Part shown: piece by piece, positions 50,638 to 59,353 of the stretch
Numbering within the stretch: the first letter of the stretch is position 1
Layout: every line of letters begins with the position of its first letter
Source of the DNA: Paracoccaceae bacterium
GTDB taxonomy: Bacteria; Pseudomonadota; Alphaproteobacteria; Rhodobacterales; Rhodobacteraceae
Direction of reading: 5' to 3'
DNA length: 64,000 nt
Assembly: GCA_020425085.1 (NCBI GenBank)
Contig: JAGQRW010000007.1
Coordinates: forward strand, 62,001-126,000
Notes under the pieces: generated by a model
The model's database searches: none
The model's input: only the letters and a program-made list of their open reading frames with translations
Told to the model about the DNA's origin: nothing
Program-made: the position numbers and the translations under genes

Positions 50638-50988
50638 ATGAAGCGCTTCAGGAACCACCTAATCGGGGTCGATCAGGGAACCCATATTCTGTTTTCTGAT
50701 TTTGAAGACGGCGGCAAGATGTGGGTCGGCAAGGGAACCCGCAGCAGTCGGACCGAAGTGAAGTTTTCAACCCCGTTCAAGACCCTGCCAGCGGTTCAGG
50801 TGGTTCTGGACATGTGGGATATCGACCAGAAATCCAATCAGCGTGCCGACATTTCGGCGGAAAATATTACGCTTGAAGGATTTGACATTGTTTTCAAGAC
50901 CTGGGGCGATACCAAGATTGCCCGTGTCCGCGCCGCATGGCTGGCGATTGGTGAGGTCAGGGGCGAGGATGAGTGGGAACTCTATTGA
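50638..50988 (+). CDS. H-type lectin domain protein
   Basis: A 116-residue protein, almost wholly one H-type lectin domain: VKFSTPFKTLPAVQVVLDMW (split over residues 41-60), then ADISAENITLEGFDIVFKTW and IARVRAAWLAIGE, the order of strands found in snail HPA and discoidin H-type domains, which bind GalNAc or similar sugars in animals. Sugar-binding residues cannot be judged by eye. No signal peptide is visible, so location is unclear. I use ATG 50638; a GTG at 50608 would add ten residues. It follows the atp terminator and precedes the DUF389 protein by 82 bp. Confidence 0.83.
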   Translation: MKRFRNHLIGVDQGTHILFSDFEDGGKMWVGKGTRSSRTEVKFSTPFKTLPAVQVVLDMWDIDQKSNQRADISAENITLEGFDIVFKTWGDTKIARVRAAWLAIGEVRGEDEWELY

Positions 50989-51070
50989 CCGCCCAACAAA
51001 CCGCCACCTCCCAGCGAACACGCAGTTTTCCCGCATTGTAGGTGGTCGGGTTCTGCCCTAGCATTTCCTT

Positions 51071-52084
51071 ATGTCAGTTCGCTTGATCCTTGTTACCGTT
51101 CCTGCTGAAAACCTGCCGCGCATCCTTGAGATTGCCGAAGAAGTCGGTGTGCTGGATTGCTATGTTGCCTCTGCCAGTCGGGCAAAGGCCAAGCCGCGAA
51201 CGGTACATCTGACCACGGCGGATGCCAACAGGCAGGCCCTGCTGGATAAATTGCAGGCGGCTTTGCACAATGTAAAAGACTGGCGAATCAGCATTCTGGA
51301 TGTCGCGGCATCCATACCCGTACTTGACGAGGAGGAAGACGAGGCCAGCAAATCCGCCAAGCTGACCCAGGCCGCATCTGAAAGCCGCGAGGAACTATAC
51401 GAGGCCATTGCAAAGGGTGCGCGCAAGAACCTGGATTTCGTACTGCTTGTTGTCCTGTCCACCATCGTGGCAGCGGTCGGCCTATTGGAAAACAATGTGG
51501 CTGTGGTGATCGGTGCCATGGTAATCGCGCCCATGCTGGGGCCGAACCTGGCCTTTGCCCTGGGCGTGGCACTGGCGGACAAGGACCTGATCCTGAAAGC
51601 AGCAGCAACCAATTTACTGGGCATTTCGATCACGCTGGCACTGACCATTCCGATAGGAATCCTTTGGCCGGATGGCCTGAGCAGCCCCGAGGTAATGACG
51701 CGCACCGTGGTTGGATTTGACAGTATTGCGGTTGCGTTGGCATCGGGGGCAGCGGCGACGCTGTCTTTGACCAGCGGGTTGTCTTCAGCCTTGGTCGGGG
51801 TGATGGTGGCGGTTGCCCTGTTGCCACCTGCGGCGACCATGGGCCTGTCGCTGGGGGCAGGGCGAATTGATCTGGCGCTGGGGGCGCTGACCCTGCTTGC
51901 GGTCAATATCGTTTGTGTCAATCTGGCGGCGCAGGGCGTTTTCAGGATGCGGCGGATCACGCCCCGGACCTGGTACAAGAAGGCCAAAGCGCGGCAGGCG
52001 GGGCGGATCAACGCGCTGATCCTGCTGCTGTTACTTGTGGCACTTGTGGTACTGTTGTATTTCAACACGCCGGTGGCAATATGA
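51071..52084 (+). CDS. TIGR00341/DUF389 family membrane protein
   Basis: A 337-residue protein. Residues 1-100 form a soluble ferredoxin-like domain (MSVRLILVTVPAENLPRIL); residues about 118-330 carry six or more hydrophobic helices, with the DUF389 signature VVIGAMVIAPMLGPNLAFALG (in two parts, about 145-165) and ALLPPAATMGLSLG near 248-261. The role is unknown; a transporter of hydrophobic anions has been suggested for the wider family. It converges on prs with a 67-bp gap. Confidence 0.9.
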   Translation: MSVRLILVTVPAENLPRILEIAEEVGVLDCYVASASRAKAKPRTVHLTTADANRQALLDKLQAALHNVKDWRISILDVAASIPVLDEEEDEASKSAKLTQAASESREELYEAIAKGARKNLDFVLLVVLSTIVAAVGLLENNVAVVIGAMVIAPMLGPNLAFALGVALADKDLILKAAATNLLGISITLALTIPIGILWPDGLSSPEVMTRTVVGFDSIAVALASGAAATLSLTSGLSSALVGVMVAVALLPPAATMGLSLGAGRIDLALGALTLLAVNIVCVNLAAQGVFRMRRITPRTWYKKAKARQAGRINALILLLLLVALVVLLYFNTPVAI

Positions 52085-52151
52085 ATTTCAGGATCGGCAG
52101 TGAGAATTGGGAAATGCCGTTTCAATCGTCTCGCCCGGTGCCGCCGGTAAT

Positions 52152-53168
52152 TCAGGTATTGCCGAAATGCCCTTGATAAATGGTTTTCAAGGTTTCGCTT
52201 TCAAACAACGATGAGACCGAGGTGCCATTGGCGATATTCAGGATCGCTTGCGCCAGAATGGGCGCGGTCGGCACGATGCGGATCGACTTGGCCTTTTTGA
52301 TTTCGTCACCCGCCTCGATTGAATCGGTGATGACCAGGCTTTTCATGGCCGAATTGTTCAGGCGGTCAACTGCCGGACCGGACAGCACCCCGTGAGTGAT
52401 ATAGGCGTGAACCTCGGCTGCTCCGCGTTGCAGCAGGGTATCTGCCGCCTTGCAAAGCGTGCCGGCGGTATCGACCAGATCGTCAACGATCAGGCAGGTT
52501 CGCCCGGTCACATCGCCAATCACCGTCATTTCCGCGATTTCGCCGGGGGCTGAGCGGCGTTTGTCAACGATGGCCAGATCCAAATTGAGCCGTTTGGCCA
52601 GTTCGCGCGCCCGCCCGACCCCGCCGACATCCGGCGATACCACGGTGATTTTCGAAAGATCAGCAAACTGATGTTCGATATCCATGGCAAAGATCGGTGA
52701 GGCATAGAGGTTATCGACCGGAATGTCGAAAAAACCCTGGATCTGTGTTGCGTGCAAATCCATCGTCAGCACCCGTTCGATGCCGGCGCGGGTAATCAGG
52801 TTGGCCACCAGCTTGGCGGAAATCGGCGTTCTTGCCTTGGTGCGGCGATCCTGCCTCGCATAGCCGAAATAGGGGATGACGGCGGTGATGCGGCTGGCCG
52901 ACGAACGCCTGAGCGCATCGGTCATGATCAGCAGTTCCATCAGATTGTCATTGGCCGGGTTCGAGGTCGGCTGGATGATGAACATATCCTCTCCGCGCAC
53001 ATTCTCATATACTTCGACGAAGATTTCCTGATCGTTGAAGCGTTCGACCCTGGCGTCGATCAGCTTGACCCGGCGACCCTGATGCATCGACATTCGCCGC
53101 GCAATGGCGGTTGCAAGGGATCGGTTGGCGTTTCCGGAAATCAGCTTCGGTTCGACAAGAGCGTTCAT
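52152..53168 (-). CDS. prs: Ribose-phosphate diphosphokinase (PRPP synthetase)
   Basis: A 338-residue enzyme that makes PRPP from ribose 5-phosphate and ATP for nucleotide, His and Trp synthesis. Signatures: [17 protein letters not shown] near 42-58, [20 protein letters not shown] (about 99-118, ATP site), [12 protein letters not shown] near 172-183 and the PRPP loop [14 protein letters not shown] (about 222-235). The Met at 53168 starts the family-like N-terminus; the open frame upstream to 53231 is not conserved in kind. Divergent from the isomerase gene with a 142-bp gap. Confidence 0.96.
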   Translation of the reverse strand: MNALVEPKLISGNANRSLATAIARRMSMHQGRRVKLIDARVERFNDQEIFVEVYENVRGEDMFIIQPTSNPANDNLMELLIMTDALRRSSASRITAVIPYFGYARQDRRTKARTPISAKLVANLITRAGIERVLTMDLHATQIQGFFDIPVDNLYASPIFAMDIEHQFADLSKITVVSPDVGGVGRARELAKRLNLDLAIVDKRRSAPGEIAEMTVIGDVTGRTCLIVDDLVDTAGTLCKAADTLLQRGAAEVHAYITHGVLSGPAVDRLNNSAMKSLVITDSIEAGDEIKKAKSIRIVPTAPILAQAILNIANGTSVSSLFESETLKTIYQGHFGNT

Positions 53169-53310
53169 CGGACGATCCTTAATGGCGGCGCCAGCGGGGT
53201 CATGCCCGTGACATGTTAGCGAAGTGGGCACCGCTTAGCATTGCGCTGTTGTCTTGCCTAGTGGCATGGGCGAAACTGAAGCCAGAAAATTGCTTTATCC
53301 GGAGCAGCAG

Positions 53311-53913
53311 ATGGCCAGAATCGAGTATTTTGTGAATCTTGTCTCGATGTTTACCTATCTTGCGGGGAATCGGCTGGAAGAGCTGGCCGCGCGACAGTCG
53401 GTGGAAATCATTTACAAGCCGTTTGATCTGATGGCGGTGTTCGCGCGCACCGGCGGTCTGCCACTGGGTGAAAGGCATCCGTCGCGCCAGGCCTACCGGT
53501 TACAGGAAATCGCCCGGATTTCCCGGCATTTCGGATTGCCGGTAAACCCGGCGCCGAGGTATTTTCCCACCAACCCTGCGCCCGCATCTTATGCTATCAT
53601 CGCAGCACAGAATGCCGGTGGCGGTGACGTTGGCGCGCTGGTGCAGACATTGCTGCGGGCATGTTTTGCCGAGGATCTGAATGTGGCTGAGGATGTGGTT
53701 ATCAAGCAGGCGCTGTCGGCCAATGGCTTTGACCCAGCGCTGGCCGATCTGGGGTTGATGGAAGGGGCTGAAACCTATGTTGCCAACACCGAAGAAGCGA
53801 TCAATCGCGGCGTATTCGGGGCGCCGTTCTATATTGTCGGCGATGAACGGTTCTGGGGGCAGGACCGGCTGGATTATCTCGAAGAACATCTGAAGAAGGG
53901 ACAAGTCAAATGA
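53311..53913 (+). CDS. 2-hydroxychromene-2-carboxylate isomerase family (kappa-GST fold)
   Basis: A 200-residue DsbA-like/HCCA isomerase protein. The N-terminal strand-helix is IEYFVNLVSMFTYLAGNRL, with S12 at the glutathione-activating position. FARTGGLPLGERHPSRQAYR (about 47-66) and the end GVFGAPFYIVGDERFWGQDRL (about 172-192) are family signatures. It probably acts on glutathione adducts or isomerises an aromatic-degradation intermediate; the true substrate is unknown. ATG 53311 follows GGAGCAG at six-base spacing, better than 53254/53266. It overlaps the hydrolase gene by 4 bp. Confidence 0.9.
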   Translation: MARIEYFVNLVSMFTYLAGNRLEELAARQSVEIIYKPFDLMAVFARTGGLPLGERHPSRQAYRLQEIARISRHFGLPVNPAPRYFPTNPAPASYAIIAAQNAGGGDVGALVQTLLRACFAEDLNVAEDVVIKQALSANGFDPALADLGLMEGAETYVANTEEAINRGVFGAPFYIVGDERFWGQDRLDYLEEHLKKGQVK

Positions 53914-54722
53914 CCAAGGGAGACCTGGCAGGATGCCATGCCTATTGGCGCGTTGACGGCCACGGCCCGCGGCGCGCCTTCATGCTTCATTGTACCTTTG
54001 CCCATTCCGGCGCCTGGAAAAAGCTGATGGCGGAACTGGGCGACGTATTCACCAGCACCGCCATGGATTTGCCGGGGCATGGGCGCAGCGGCGGGCGCGA
54101 CCGCGCCTATTCCTGGCAAGGACAATCGGTGGCAATGGCGATCGAACTGATCGAAAAGGACAAAGGCCCGGTCGATCTGATCGGCCATTCCTTTGGCGCG
54201 ACCGTGGCCATCAGGATCGCGGTCGAGCGGCCCGATCTGGTGCGTTCGCTGACCATCATCGAACCGGTGTTCTTTTCCGCCGCCAAGGATGCGGGTCACC
54301 CGGAATTTGACCATTATCTGGCACATCCCGAGGAATTCATTGCACATCTTGAAGTTGGCGAACTGGAAAAAGCTGCGCGCGCATTTTCCGACCGCTGGGG
54401 CGACGGCACCAAATGGTACGATCTGCCCGAGGCCCAACGCGAATACATGGCGGCGCGCATTCCGCTGGTGGCCGAAAGCGCCAGCGCCGCAATGGGAATT
54501 GGCCGGGACTATGTGCCGCTGACGGAAGTTGCCGCCATCCGCGTGCCGGTGCTGCTGATCGAAGGCGCCAAAACCGAGCCGATCGTTGCGGCAACGCAGC
54601 AATCGCTGGCCAGTGTGCTGCCGCAGGCAAAGCGTGTGATCGTGCCAACCGCGGGACATATGGTGCCAATCACCCACCCGGCACAGGTGGGCAGGGAAAT
54701 ACGTTCCTACCTCAAGCTCTGA
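53910..54722 (+). CDS. Alpha/beta hydrolase
   Basis: A 270-residue alpha/beta-hydrolase fold protein. The nucleophile elbow is GHSFG (S94), the oxyanion region is LHCTFAHSGAW (about 26-36), AMDLPGHGRS is the usual early strand-turn (51-60), and the catalytic His is probably in AGHMVPITHP near 253. A cap domain lies between about 115 and 190. No substrate can be assigned. Coupled to the HCCA-like isomerase by an ATGA overlap; ends 11 bp inside the convergent threonine aldolase. Confidence 0.92.
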   Translation: MTKGDLAGCHAYWRVDGHGPRRAFMLHCTFAHSGAWKKLMAELGDVFTSTAMDLPGHGRSGGRDRAYSWQGQSVAMAIELIEKDKGPVDLIGHSFGATVAIRIAVERPDLVRSLTIIEPVFFSAAKDAGHPEFDHYLAHPEEFIAHLEVGELEKAARAFSDRWGDGTKWYDLPEAQREYMAARIPLVAESASAAMGIGRDYVPLTEVAAIRVPVLLIEGAKTEPIVAATQQSLASVLPQAKRVIVPTAGHMVPITHPAQVGREIRSYLKL

Positions 54723-55761
54723 GAAGGGCGGCGAAGCTTTCGATCTCGGCATCGGTGGTGACCCAGTTGCAAACCAGACGGGCCGAAAGCAAGTCACCGC
54801 CGCCGCCGCCCGGACTGCCCTCTTGTCCAGGGCCATATTGCGCCCCCGCAGCCTTTGCGCGTTGATGCAGATGGCGCGGCCATCTGGCGAAGATCATGTT
54901 GGCATCACGCTTGTGCTGAAATTCTAGTTCCGGCACGGTAGCGAGTGCCAGTTCCAGACGCGCCGCGGCGGCATTGGCGCGGGTGGCCAGATTCAACCAC
55001 AGATCATCGGTCAGATAGGCCAGCATCTGCGCTGCAAGAAAGCGGTGTTTGGATAACAGATGTGCGCCACGCATACGACGAAGCTGGAATTCCTGGGCAT
55101 GGGCCGGATCGAAAAAGATCACTGCATCGACCCCCATCAACCCGTTCTTGGTGCCGCCAAAGGAAAGCGCGTCGATACCGGATTTCCAGCTCATCTCGGC
55201 CGGGCTGACATTAAGGGCTGCAAGCGCATTGGCAAATCGTGCGCCATCCATATGGCATTGTGCGCCAAATGCCTTGGCCACGCCGGTCACTGCCCTGAGT
55301 TCACCTAGCGAATAGACCGCGCCGAAATCAGTCACCTGGGTCAGGGAAACCGGGCCGCGCTGGGTGTTCTTCAAGCCACCGGTTTCTATCGCCGACATTG
55401 CTGTTTCCAGCGCCCTGGGGTCGATTTTGCCGGAAGGCCCGTCAACGGCAACCAGTTTCGCGCCAGCACTGAAAAACTCGGGTGCGTTGGCCTCGGAAAC
55501 ATTGATATGCGCATCGCGGCTGCAAAAGATCGCCTGCCAAGGTTGGGTCAGCGTTGCCAGCGCCAGCGCATTTGCCGCCGTGCCTGTGGAAACAAGATAA
55601 GTGACGGCATCCGGGGCCTCAAAGATTTCACGGATGCGCGTCGTAAGTTCTGTCGTGGCTTGGTCATTGCCATAGGCCATGGCGTAGCCGGAATTTGCCT
55701 GTGTCAATGCCGCCATGATTTCCGGCGCCACCGGGCCGGTATTGTCCGAGGCAAAGAACAT
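54712..55761 (-). CDS. Threonine aldolase family, PLP-dependent
   Basis: A 349-residue fold-type I enzyme, expected to split L-threonine or allo-threonine to glycine and acetaldehyde. FFASDNTGP and YGNDQAT start the protein, SRDAHINVSEA gives the ring-stacking His (H85), HMDGARFANAL (about 170-180) has the PLP Asp, and SFGGTKNG holds the Schiff-base Lys (K205). Near the C-terminus a short Gly-rich stretch (SPGGGGGD) interrupts the last domain. It starts directly after the YcgN stop (TAGATG), so the two are coupled. Confidence 0.92.
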   Translation of the reverse strand: MFFASDNTGPVAPEIMAALTQANSGYAMAYGNDQATTELTTRIREIFEAPDAVTYLVSTGTAANALALATLTQPWQAIFCSRDAHINVSEANAPEFFSAGAKLVAVDGPSGKIDPRALETAMSAIETGGLKNTQRGPVSLTQVTDFGAVYSLGELRAVTGVAKAFGAQCHMDGARFANALAALNVSPAEMSWKSGIDALSFGGTKNGLMGVDAVIFFDPAHAQEFQLRRMRGAHLLSKHRFLAAQMLAYLTDDLWLNLATRANAAAARLELALATVPELEFQHKRDANMIFARWPRHLHQRAKAAGAQYGPGQEGSPGGGGGDLLSARLVCNWVTTDAEIESFAALLRA

Positions 55762-56232
55762 CTATTCAAACCCCTCGATCACGTAATCTTCCAGATCGTC
55801 GATATCGACTTCATATTCCGCCAGTACCTTGCCCTGCATCGAGATGTCGGCTTCGTGCACGCTATCAGGCGTGCCAGAAATCAGCGGGTGCCAATCGAAT
55901 AGCTTCTTGCCCTCGAACCGCAGGCGATAGGCGCAGGTGGCGGGCATCCAGTAGGCGTTCAGTTCGATATTTTCCGGCGTCAGCACCACGCATCCGGCCA
56001 CCAACTGCTTTCTGAGGGCATATTGGCTGCATGTGCAGGTCTTGTCGTCAAACAGGCGGCAGGCGACGTTGGTGAATGCGATTTCGCCGGTGTCCTCATC
56101 TTCCAGTTTCAGCAGGCAGCAGCGACCGCATCCGTCGCACAGAGCCTCCCATTCGGGTTTGGTCAACTGCTCCAGCGGGATGTCGTTCCAGAATTCAGGG
56201 CGCAGATCCGGGTTTGGATGGTGATGTTTCAT
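55762..56232 (-). CDS. YcgN/UPF0260 cysteine-cluster protein
   Basis: A 156-residue protein of the YkgJ/YcgN group. The N-terminal half has WEALCDGCGRCCLLKLEDE with C32, C35, C38 and C39, and further Cys in ACRLFDDKTCTCSQY and GCVVLTP, likely binding metal or an Fe-S cluster. YWMPATCAYR and LFDWHPLISG are also family signatures. Function unknown. The Met at 56232 is chosen; the frame continues 29 residues upstream without family likeness. First gene of a two-gene minus-strand unit. Confidence 0.93.
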   Translation of the reverse strand: MKHHHPNPDLRPEFWNDIPLEQLTKPEWEALCDGCGRCCLLKLEDEDTGEIAFTNVACRLFDDKTCTCSQYALRKQLVAGCVVLTPENIELNAYWMPATCAYRLRFEGKKLFDWHPLISGTPDSVHEADISMQGKVLAEYEVDIDDLEDYVIEGFE

Positions 56233-56337
56233 GACAGCGACCTTGAACGCGATTTTAACGTTTGAAAAGACCGAAACCAGCCCGTTCTTGAGTGGCGGGC
56301 CGCTTGTTGCTAGCATCAAGCCAAAAAAGGCGGGGCG

Positions 56338-57024
56338 ATGCAGGAAACCGATCTATATCAGCCGATCAAACACTATCTTGAAGGTCAGGGATACAAGGTC
56401 AAGGCCGAGGTCATGGATTGCGATCTGGTGGCCTGCCGCGGTGATGAGCCGCCTTTGCTGGTTGAGCTCAAGCTTAACCTTTCCATCGCACTGTTGTTGC
56501 AGGGGGTGGATCGGCTGGCGCTAAGCGATTTGGTCTATATCGCGGTACCCAAGGGTAAGGGTGCGGGTTGGCGGGCGCGGCTCAAGGGGGCGGTGAAACT
56601 CTGCCGCCGTCTGGGGCTTGGGCTGATAACGGTACGGTTGGGTGCAGCGCCGTTGGTCGAGGTGCATGCCGATCCCCTGCCATATACCCCTCGCAAGAAC
56701 CGAAAACGCCAGGTTGCATTGCTGCGCGAATTTTCCCGGCGCGTCGGTGATCAGAACAAAGGCGGGCAGGTGGGTCGCCCGGTGGTAACCGCCTATCGCC
56801 AGGATGCGCTGCGTCTGGCGGCGGCGCTGAAACTGCTGGAATCGGCCAGACCGGCAGAACTGGCGAAATCCGAATGCGTGCCAACGGCGGGCGCGATTCT
56901 GCAACGTGACTATTACGGCTGGTTCCTGCGCATCAATCGCGGTGTTTATACATTGAGCGAGGCCGGCCACGCTGCGCTCGGGCAATTTGACGACGTTGTT
57001 GCGGCGATTGAAGCGGCGGAATAA
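56338..57024 (+). CDS. DUF2161 protein, PD-(D/E)XK nuclease-like fold
   Basis: A 228-residue DUF2161 member. The N-terminal part matches a PD-(D/E)XK core: helix LYQPIKHYLEGQGY, then D29 in VMDCDLVAC and E43-L-K45 in LLVELKLNL, the spacing of a metal-binding D...ExK site. RKNRKRQVALLREF and GRPVVTAYRQDAL follow, and the C-terminus looks like a small winged helix (DYYGWFLRINRGVYTLSEAG). Substrate unknown; annotated phosphodiesterase-like in relatives. It is a single gene between a divergent and a convergent neighbour, so no defence context. Confidence 0.88.
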   Translation: MQETDLYQPIKHYLEGQGYKVKAEVMDCDLVACRGDEPPLLVELKLNLSIALLLQGVDRLALSDLVYIAVPKGKGAGWRARLKGAVKLCRRLGLGLITVRLGAAPLVEVHADPLPYTPRKNRKRQVALLREFSRRVGDQNKGGQVGRPVVTAYRQDALRLAAALKLLESARPAELAKSECVPTAGAILQRDYYGWFLRINRGVYTLSEAGHAALGQFDDVVAAIEAAE

Positions 57025-57041
57025 CGTGGCGGGCCAGCGGC

Positions 57042-57983
57042 CTAGGTGATTGCCTTCAGGTGACGGCGGCTTTCTACGCAATCAAGGTCGATCTGTTTGA
57101 TCAGATCCGGCAGGTTGTCGAATTTAAGCTCCGGGCGCTGATAGGCGACCAGTGCTACCGAAATTCCGATGCCATAGATGTCGCCCGAGAAATCAAAGAT
57201 ATAGACTTCGAGATTGGGAAAGTCGCCGCCGAAAGTTGGCCGCATCCCGATTGAGGCGGCGCCTTGATAATGCCCCTGGTGCGGACCTTCCAGCACATCC
57301 ACCAGTACCGCGTAGATACCGTATTTTGGTGGGTGCAATCGGTCAATGGCCAGATTGGCGGTAGGATAGCCAAGATCGCGGCCTCGCTGATCGCCGCTGA
57401 CCACCACGCCGTCGATCCGGTGCCAGTGGCCTAGCATTCGCGCCGCATCTTCGGGGCGCCCCTCGGTCAGGGCAAGGCGGATGTTGGTCGAGGAAAACTC
57501 GCCCTTGGCATCGGCAACCAGCGGCGCAATGGTTACACCAAACCCCATATCGGCACCCATTTTTGCCAACTTTTCCGCGTTGCCTGAACGATTCTTGCCG
57601 AACTGGAAATCAGCCCCGACCACCACATGATTGAGGCCAAAGCCGTCGGTGATCACGTCGCGGGCAAAGGCTTCGGCGGTCAGGTTGGAAAGGGCTGCGT
57701 TGAAGTTCAACTCATATAGCCGTTCGACCCCGATCTTTTGCAGTCGATGCGCGCGCGAAGCCGAGCTCATCAGCCGGAAGGGCGGTGCCCCGGGGGCAAA
57801 ATATTCCCTTGGATGTGGCTCGAACGTAAGGATTCCCAAAGGAACGGCAAGCTCGGCCGCTTTCTGTCGTGCCAGATCAATGACCGAGCGGTGGCCAAGA
57901 TGCACACCATCAAAATTGCCGATGGCGACCGAGGCACCGCGGTCTTCAGCAGCAACATATTTGTAATCGCGAATGATCCGCAT
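57042..57983 (-). CDS. ribF: Bifunctional riboflavin kinase/FAD synthetase
   Basis: A 313-residue enzyme making FMN then FAD. The N-terminal nucleotidyltransferase has IGNFDGVHLGHRSVI (about 22-36) and VVVGADFQFGKNRSGN (about 119-134); the C-terminal kinase has GRDLGYPTANL (about 202-212) and ASIGMRPTFGG (about 245-255). Last gene of the minus-strand row ppaC, HAD, maoC, ribF, each separated by 9-23 bp. No FMN riboswitch was recognised. Confidence 0.96.
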   Translation of the reverse strand: MRIIRDYKYVAAEDRGASVAIGNFDGVHLGHRSVIDLARQKAAELAVPLGILTFEPHPREYFAPGAPPFRLMSSASRAHRLQKIGVERLYELNFNAALSNLTAEAFARDVITDGFGLNHVVVGADFQFGKNRSGNAEKLAKMGADMGFGVTIAPLVADAKGEFSSTNIRLALTEGRPEDAARMLGHWHRIDGVVVSGDQRGRDLGYPTANLAIDRLHPPKYGIYAVLVDVLEGPHQGHYQGAASIGMRPTFGGDFPNLEVYIFDFSGDIYGIGISVALVAYQRPELKFDNLPDLIKQIDLDCVESRRHLKAIT

Positions 57984-57998
57984 CGCGTTTCCTTTGAC

Positions 57999-58433
57999 CT
58001 AGCTGCGGCTGGGGGCCAGCACCAATGCATCGCCCTTGATCACTGTTGTATCGCCGACCACTGCGACGCAATCAAGTTTGACGCGGCGCTTGGCGGTGTC
58101 GATGGCGGTAACGGTGACGGTTGCCGTGACGGTATCGTCAATCCGCACCGGCGCGGTAAAGCGCAGGTTTTGCGCAAGATAAATGCAGCCATGACCCGGC
58201 AGGCGTTCGCCCAGCAGGGCCGAGAACAGCGACGCCGACAACATGCCATGGGCAATGCGCCCTTTGAACATGGTGGCCCTGGCATAGTCTTCGTCCAAAT
58301 GCACCGGATTGTGGTCTTCACTGAGATTGGCAAAGGCCTGAATTTCAGCGTCTCCAATCTGCTTGGTGATGGAGCGGGTCTGACCGATGGTCATATCCTC
58401 GATATAGACAGTGCCGATTTCGTTGTTGGTCAT
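57999..58433 (-). CDS. MaoC-like dehydratase (hot-dog fold)
   Basis: A 144-residue hot-dog-fold enzyme. The hydratase motif is SEDHNPVHLD with D40 and H45 at the catalytic positions of (R)-specific enoyl-CoA hydratases, followed by IAHGMLSASLFSALLGERLPG. It probably hydrates enoyl-CoA or a similar acyl substrate; the chain length is not evident. Sits between the HAD gene and ribF. Confidence 0.93.
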   Translation of the reverse strand: MTNNEIGTVYIEDMTIGQTRSITKQIGDAEIQAFANLSEDHNPVHLDEDYARATMFKGRIAHGMLSASLFSALLGERLPGHGCIYLAQNLRFTAPVRIDDTVTATVTVTAIDTAKRRVKLDCVAVVGDTTVIKGDALVLAPSRS

Positions 58434-58456
58434 GCAGGCTCCTTTTTCTGGTTGGC

Positions 58457-59344
58457 TTAGCGCAGATGACCCATGGCATAGGTCGGGCTAAGTTGCCTTT
58501 TGCCAAGGTATTTCGTCAGCTTTTCCGGTTCTGGCTGATCGGTTTCGCCCAAACCGGTGCCGGTTTCAGCAGCGGCCAGTCCGCCGGTGATGAACAGACT
58601 GTCCAGATCCTCGGCCATAGCCCCCTGAATGTCGGTGTTGATGCCGTCGCCGATGCACAAGATCCGCTGATCGGCGATAACCGCAATGGCCGCCAGCCGT
58701 TTTCGCGCCAGATCATAAATCGCCGGGTAAGGCTTGCCGAACAGCAGGCTTTCACCGCCCATGTCGGAATAAAGCCGCGCCAATGCGCCGGCGCAATAAA
58801 TCCGCTTGTCGCCCTTGTCGACGATGATGTCGGGATTGGTGCAAAGCAGCCGCATGCCCTTGGTCTTGGCATATAGCAGCGTGGCGCGGTAATCTTCGGG
58901 GGTTTCGGTTTCGTCATCAAACAGGCCGGTGCAGACGATGCCTTCGGCCTGATCGAGCGATACCAACGAAATCTGATCCGGCCCGTTCGGAAAATGCGGC
59001 AAATCCTGAAAGAACCCGCGATCGCGTTCCGGCCCGAGATGGTAGACCTTGGAACCGACATCCCCCGCCGCCAGCGAGAACTGCGAGGCATCGCCCGAGG
59101 CGGCAATATCGTCATAAAGCCCGGCCGGCACACCGATCTTTTCAAGCTGGTGAATGACCGCTGCGCGTGGCCTGGGTGAGTTGGTCAAAAGCACGACCTT
59201 GCCCCCATTGTCGCGCCAGCGTGAAAGGGCCGCAAGGGCAAGGGCATAAGGTTCATAGCCATTGTGAAGGCATCCCCAGAGGTCAACGAATGCCGCGTCG
59301 TAGCGACCAAAGACCTCATCAAGACTGTCAAGGATGCGGGTCAA
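58457..59344 (-). CDS. TIGR01459 family HAD hydrolase
   Basis: A 295-residue HAD phosphatase of subclass IIA. Motif I is VDLWGCLHNG (D21; the usual second Asp is replaced by Trp-Gly, as in this subfamily), motif II is LLTNSPRP (about 52-59), and the end shows GKPYPAIYDLA and CIGDGINTDIQGA (motif IV). Substrate unknown; related to NagD-type nucleotide or sugar phosphatases. Nine bases after ppaC, 23 before maoC. Confidence 0.92.
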   Translation of the reverse strand: MTRILDSLDEVFGRYDAAFVDLWGCLHNGYEPYALALAALSRWRDNGGKVVLLTNSPRPRAAVIHQLEKIGVPAGLYDDIAASGDASQFSLAAGDVGSKVYHLGPERDRGFFQDLPHFPNGPDQISLVSLDQAEGIVCTGLFDDETETPEDYRATLLYAKTKGMRLLCTNPDIIVDKGDKRIYCAGALARLYSDMGGESLLFGKPYPAIYDLARKRLAAIAVIADQRILCIGDGINTDIQGAMAEDLDSLFITGGLAAAETGTGLGETDQPEPEKLTKYLGKRQLSPTYAMGHLR

Positions 59345-59353
59345 ATCGCTGCC

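Noticed and set aside
54712-55761. Frameshift in the threonine aldolase at the Gly-rich stretch
   Set aside because: The SPGGGGGD stretch looked like a possible slip, but the frame before and after is the same and the family-like end RLVCNWVTTDAEIESF is intact.
56338-57024. Restriction or defence nuclease (PD-(D/E)XK in DUF2161)
   Set aside because: The D...ExK motif is present, but there is no methyltransferase, helicase or other defence gene beside it; neighbours are ribF and ycgN.
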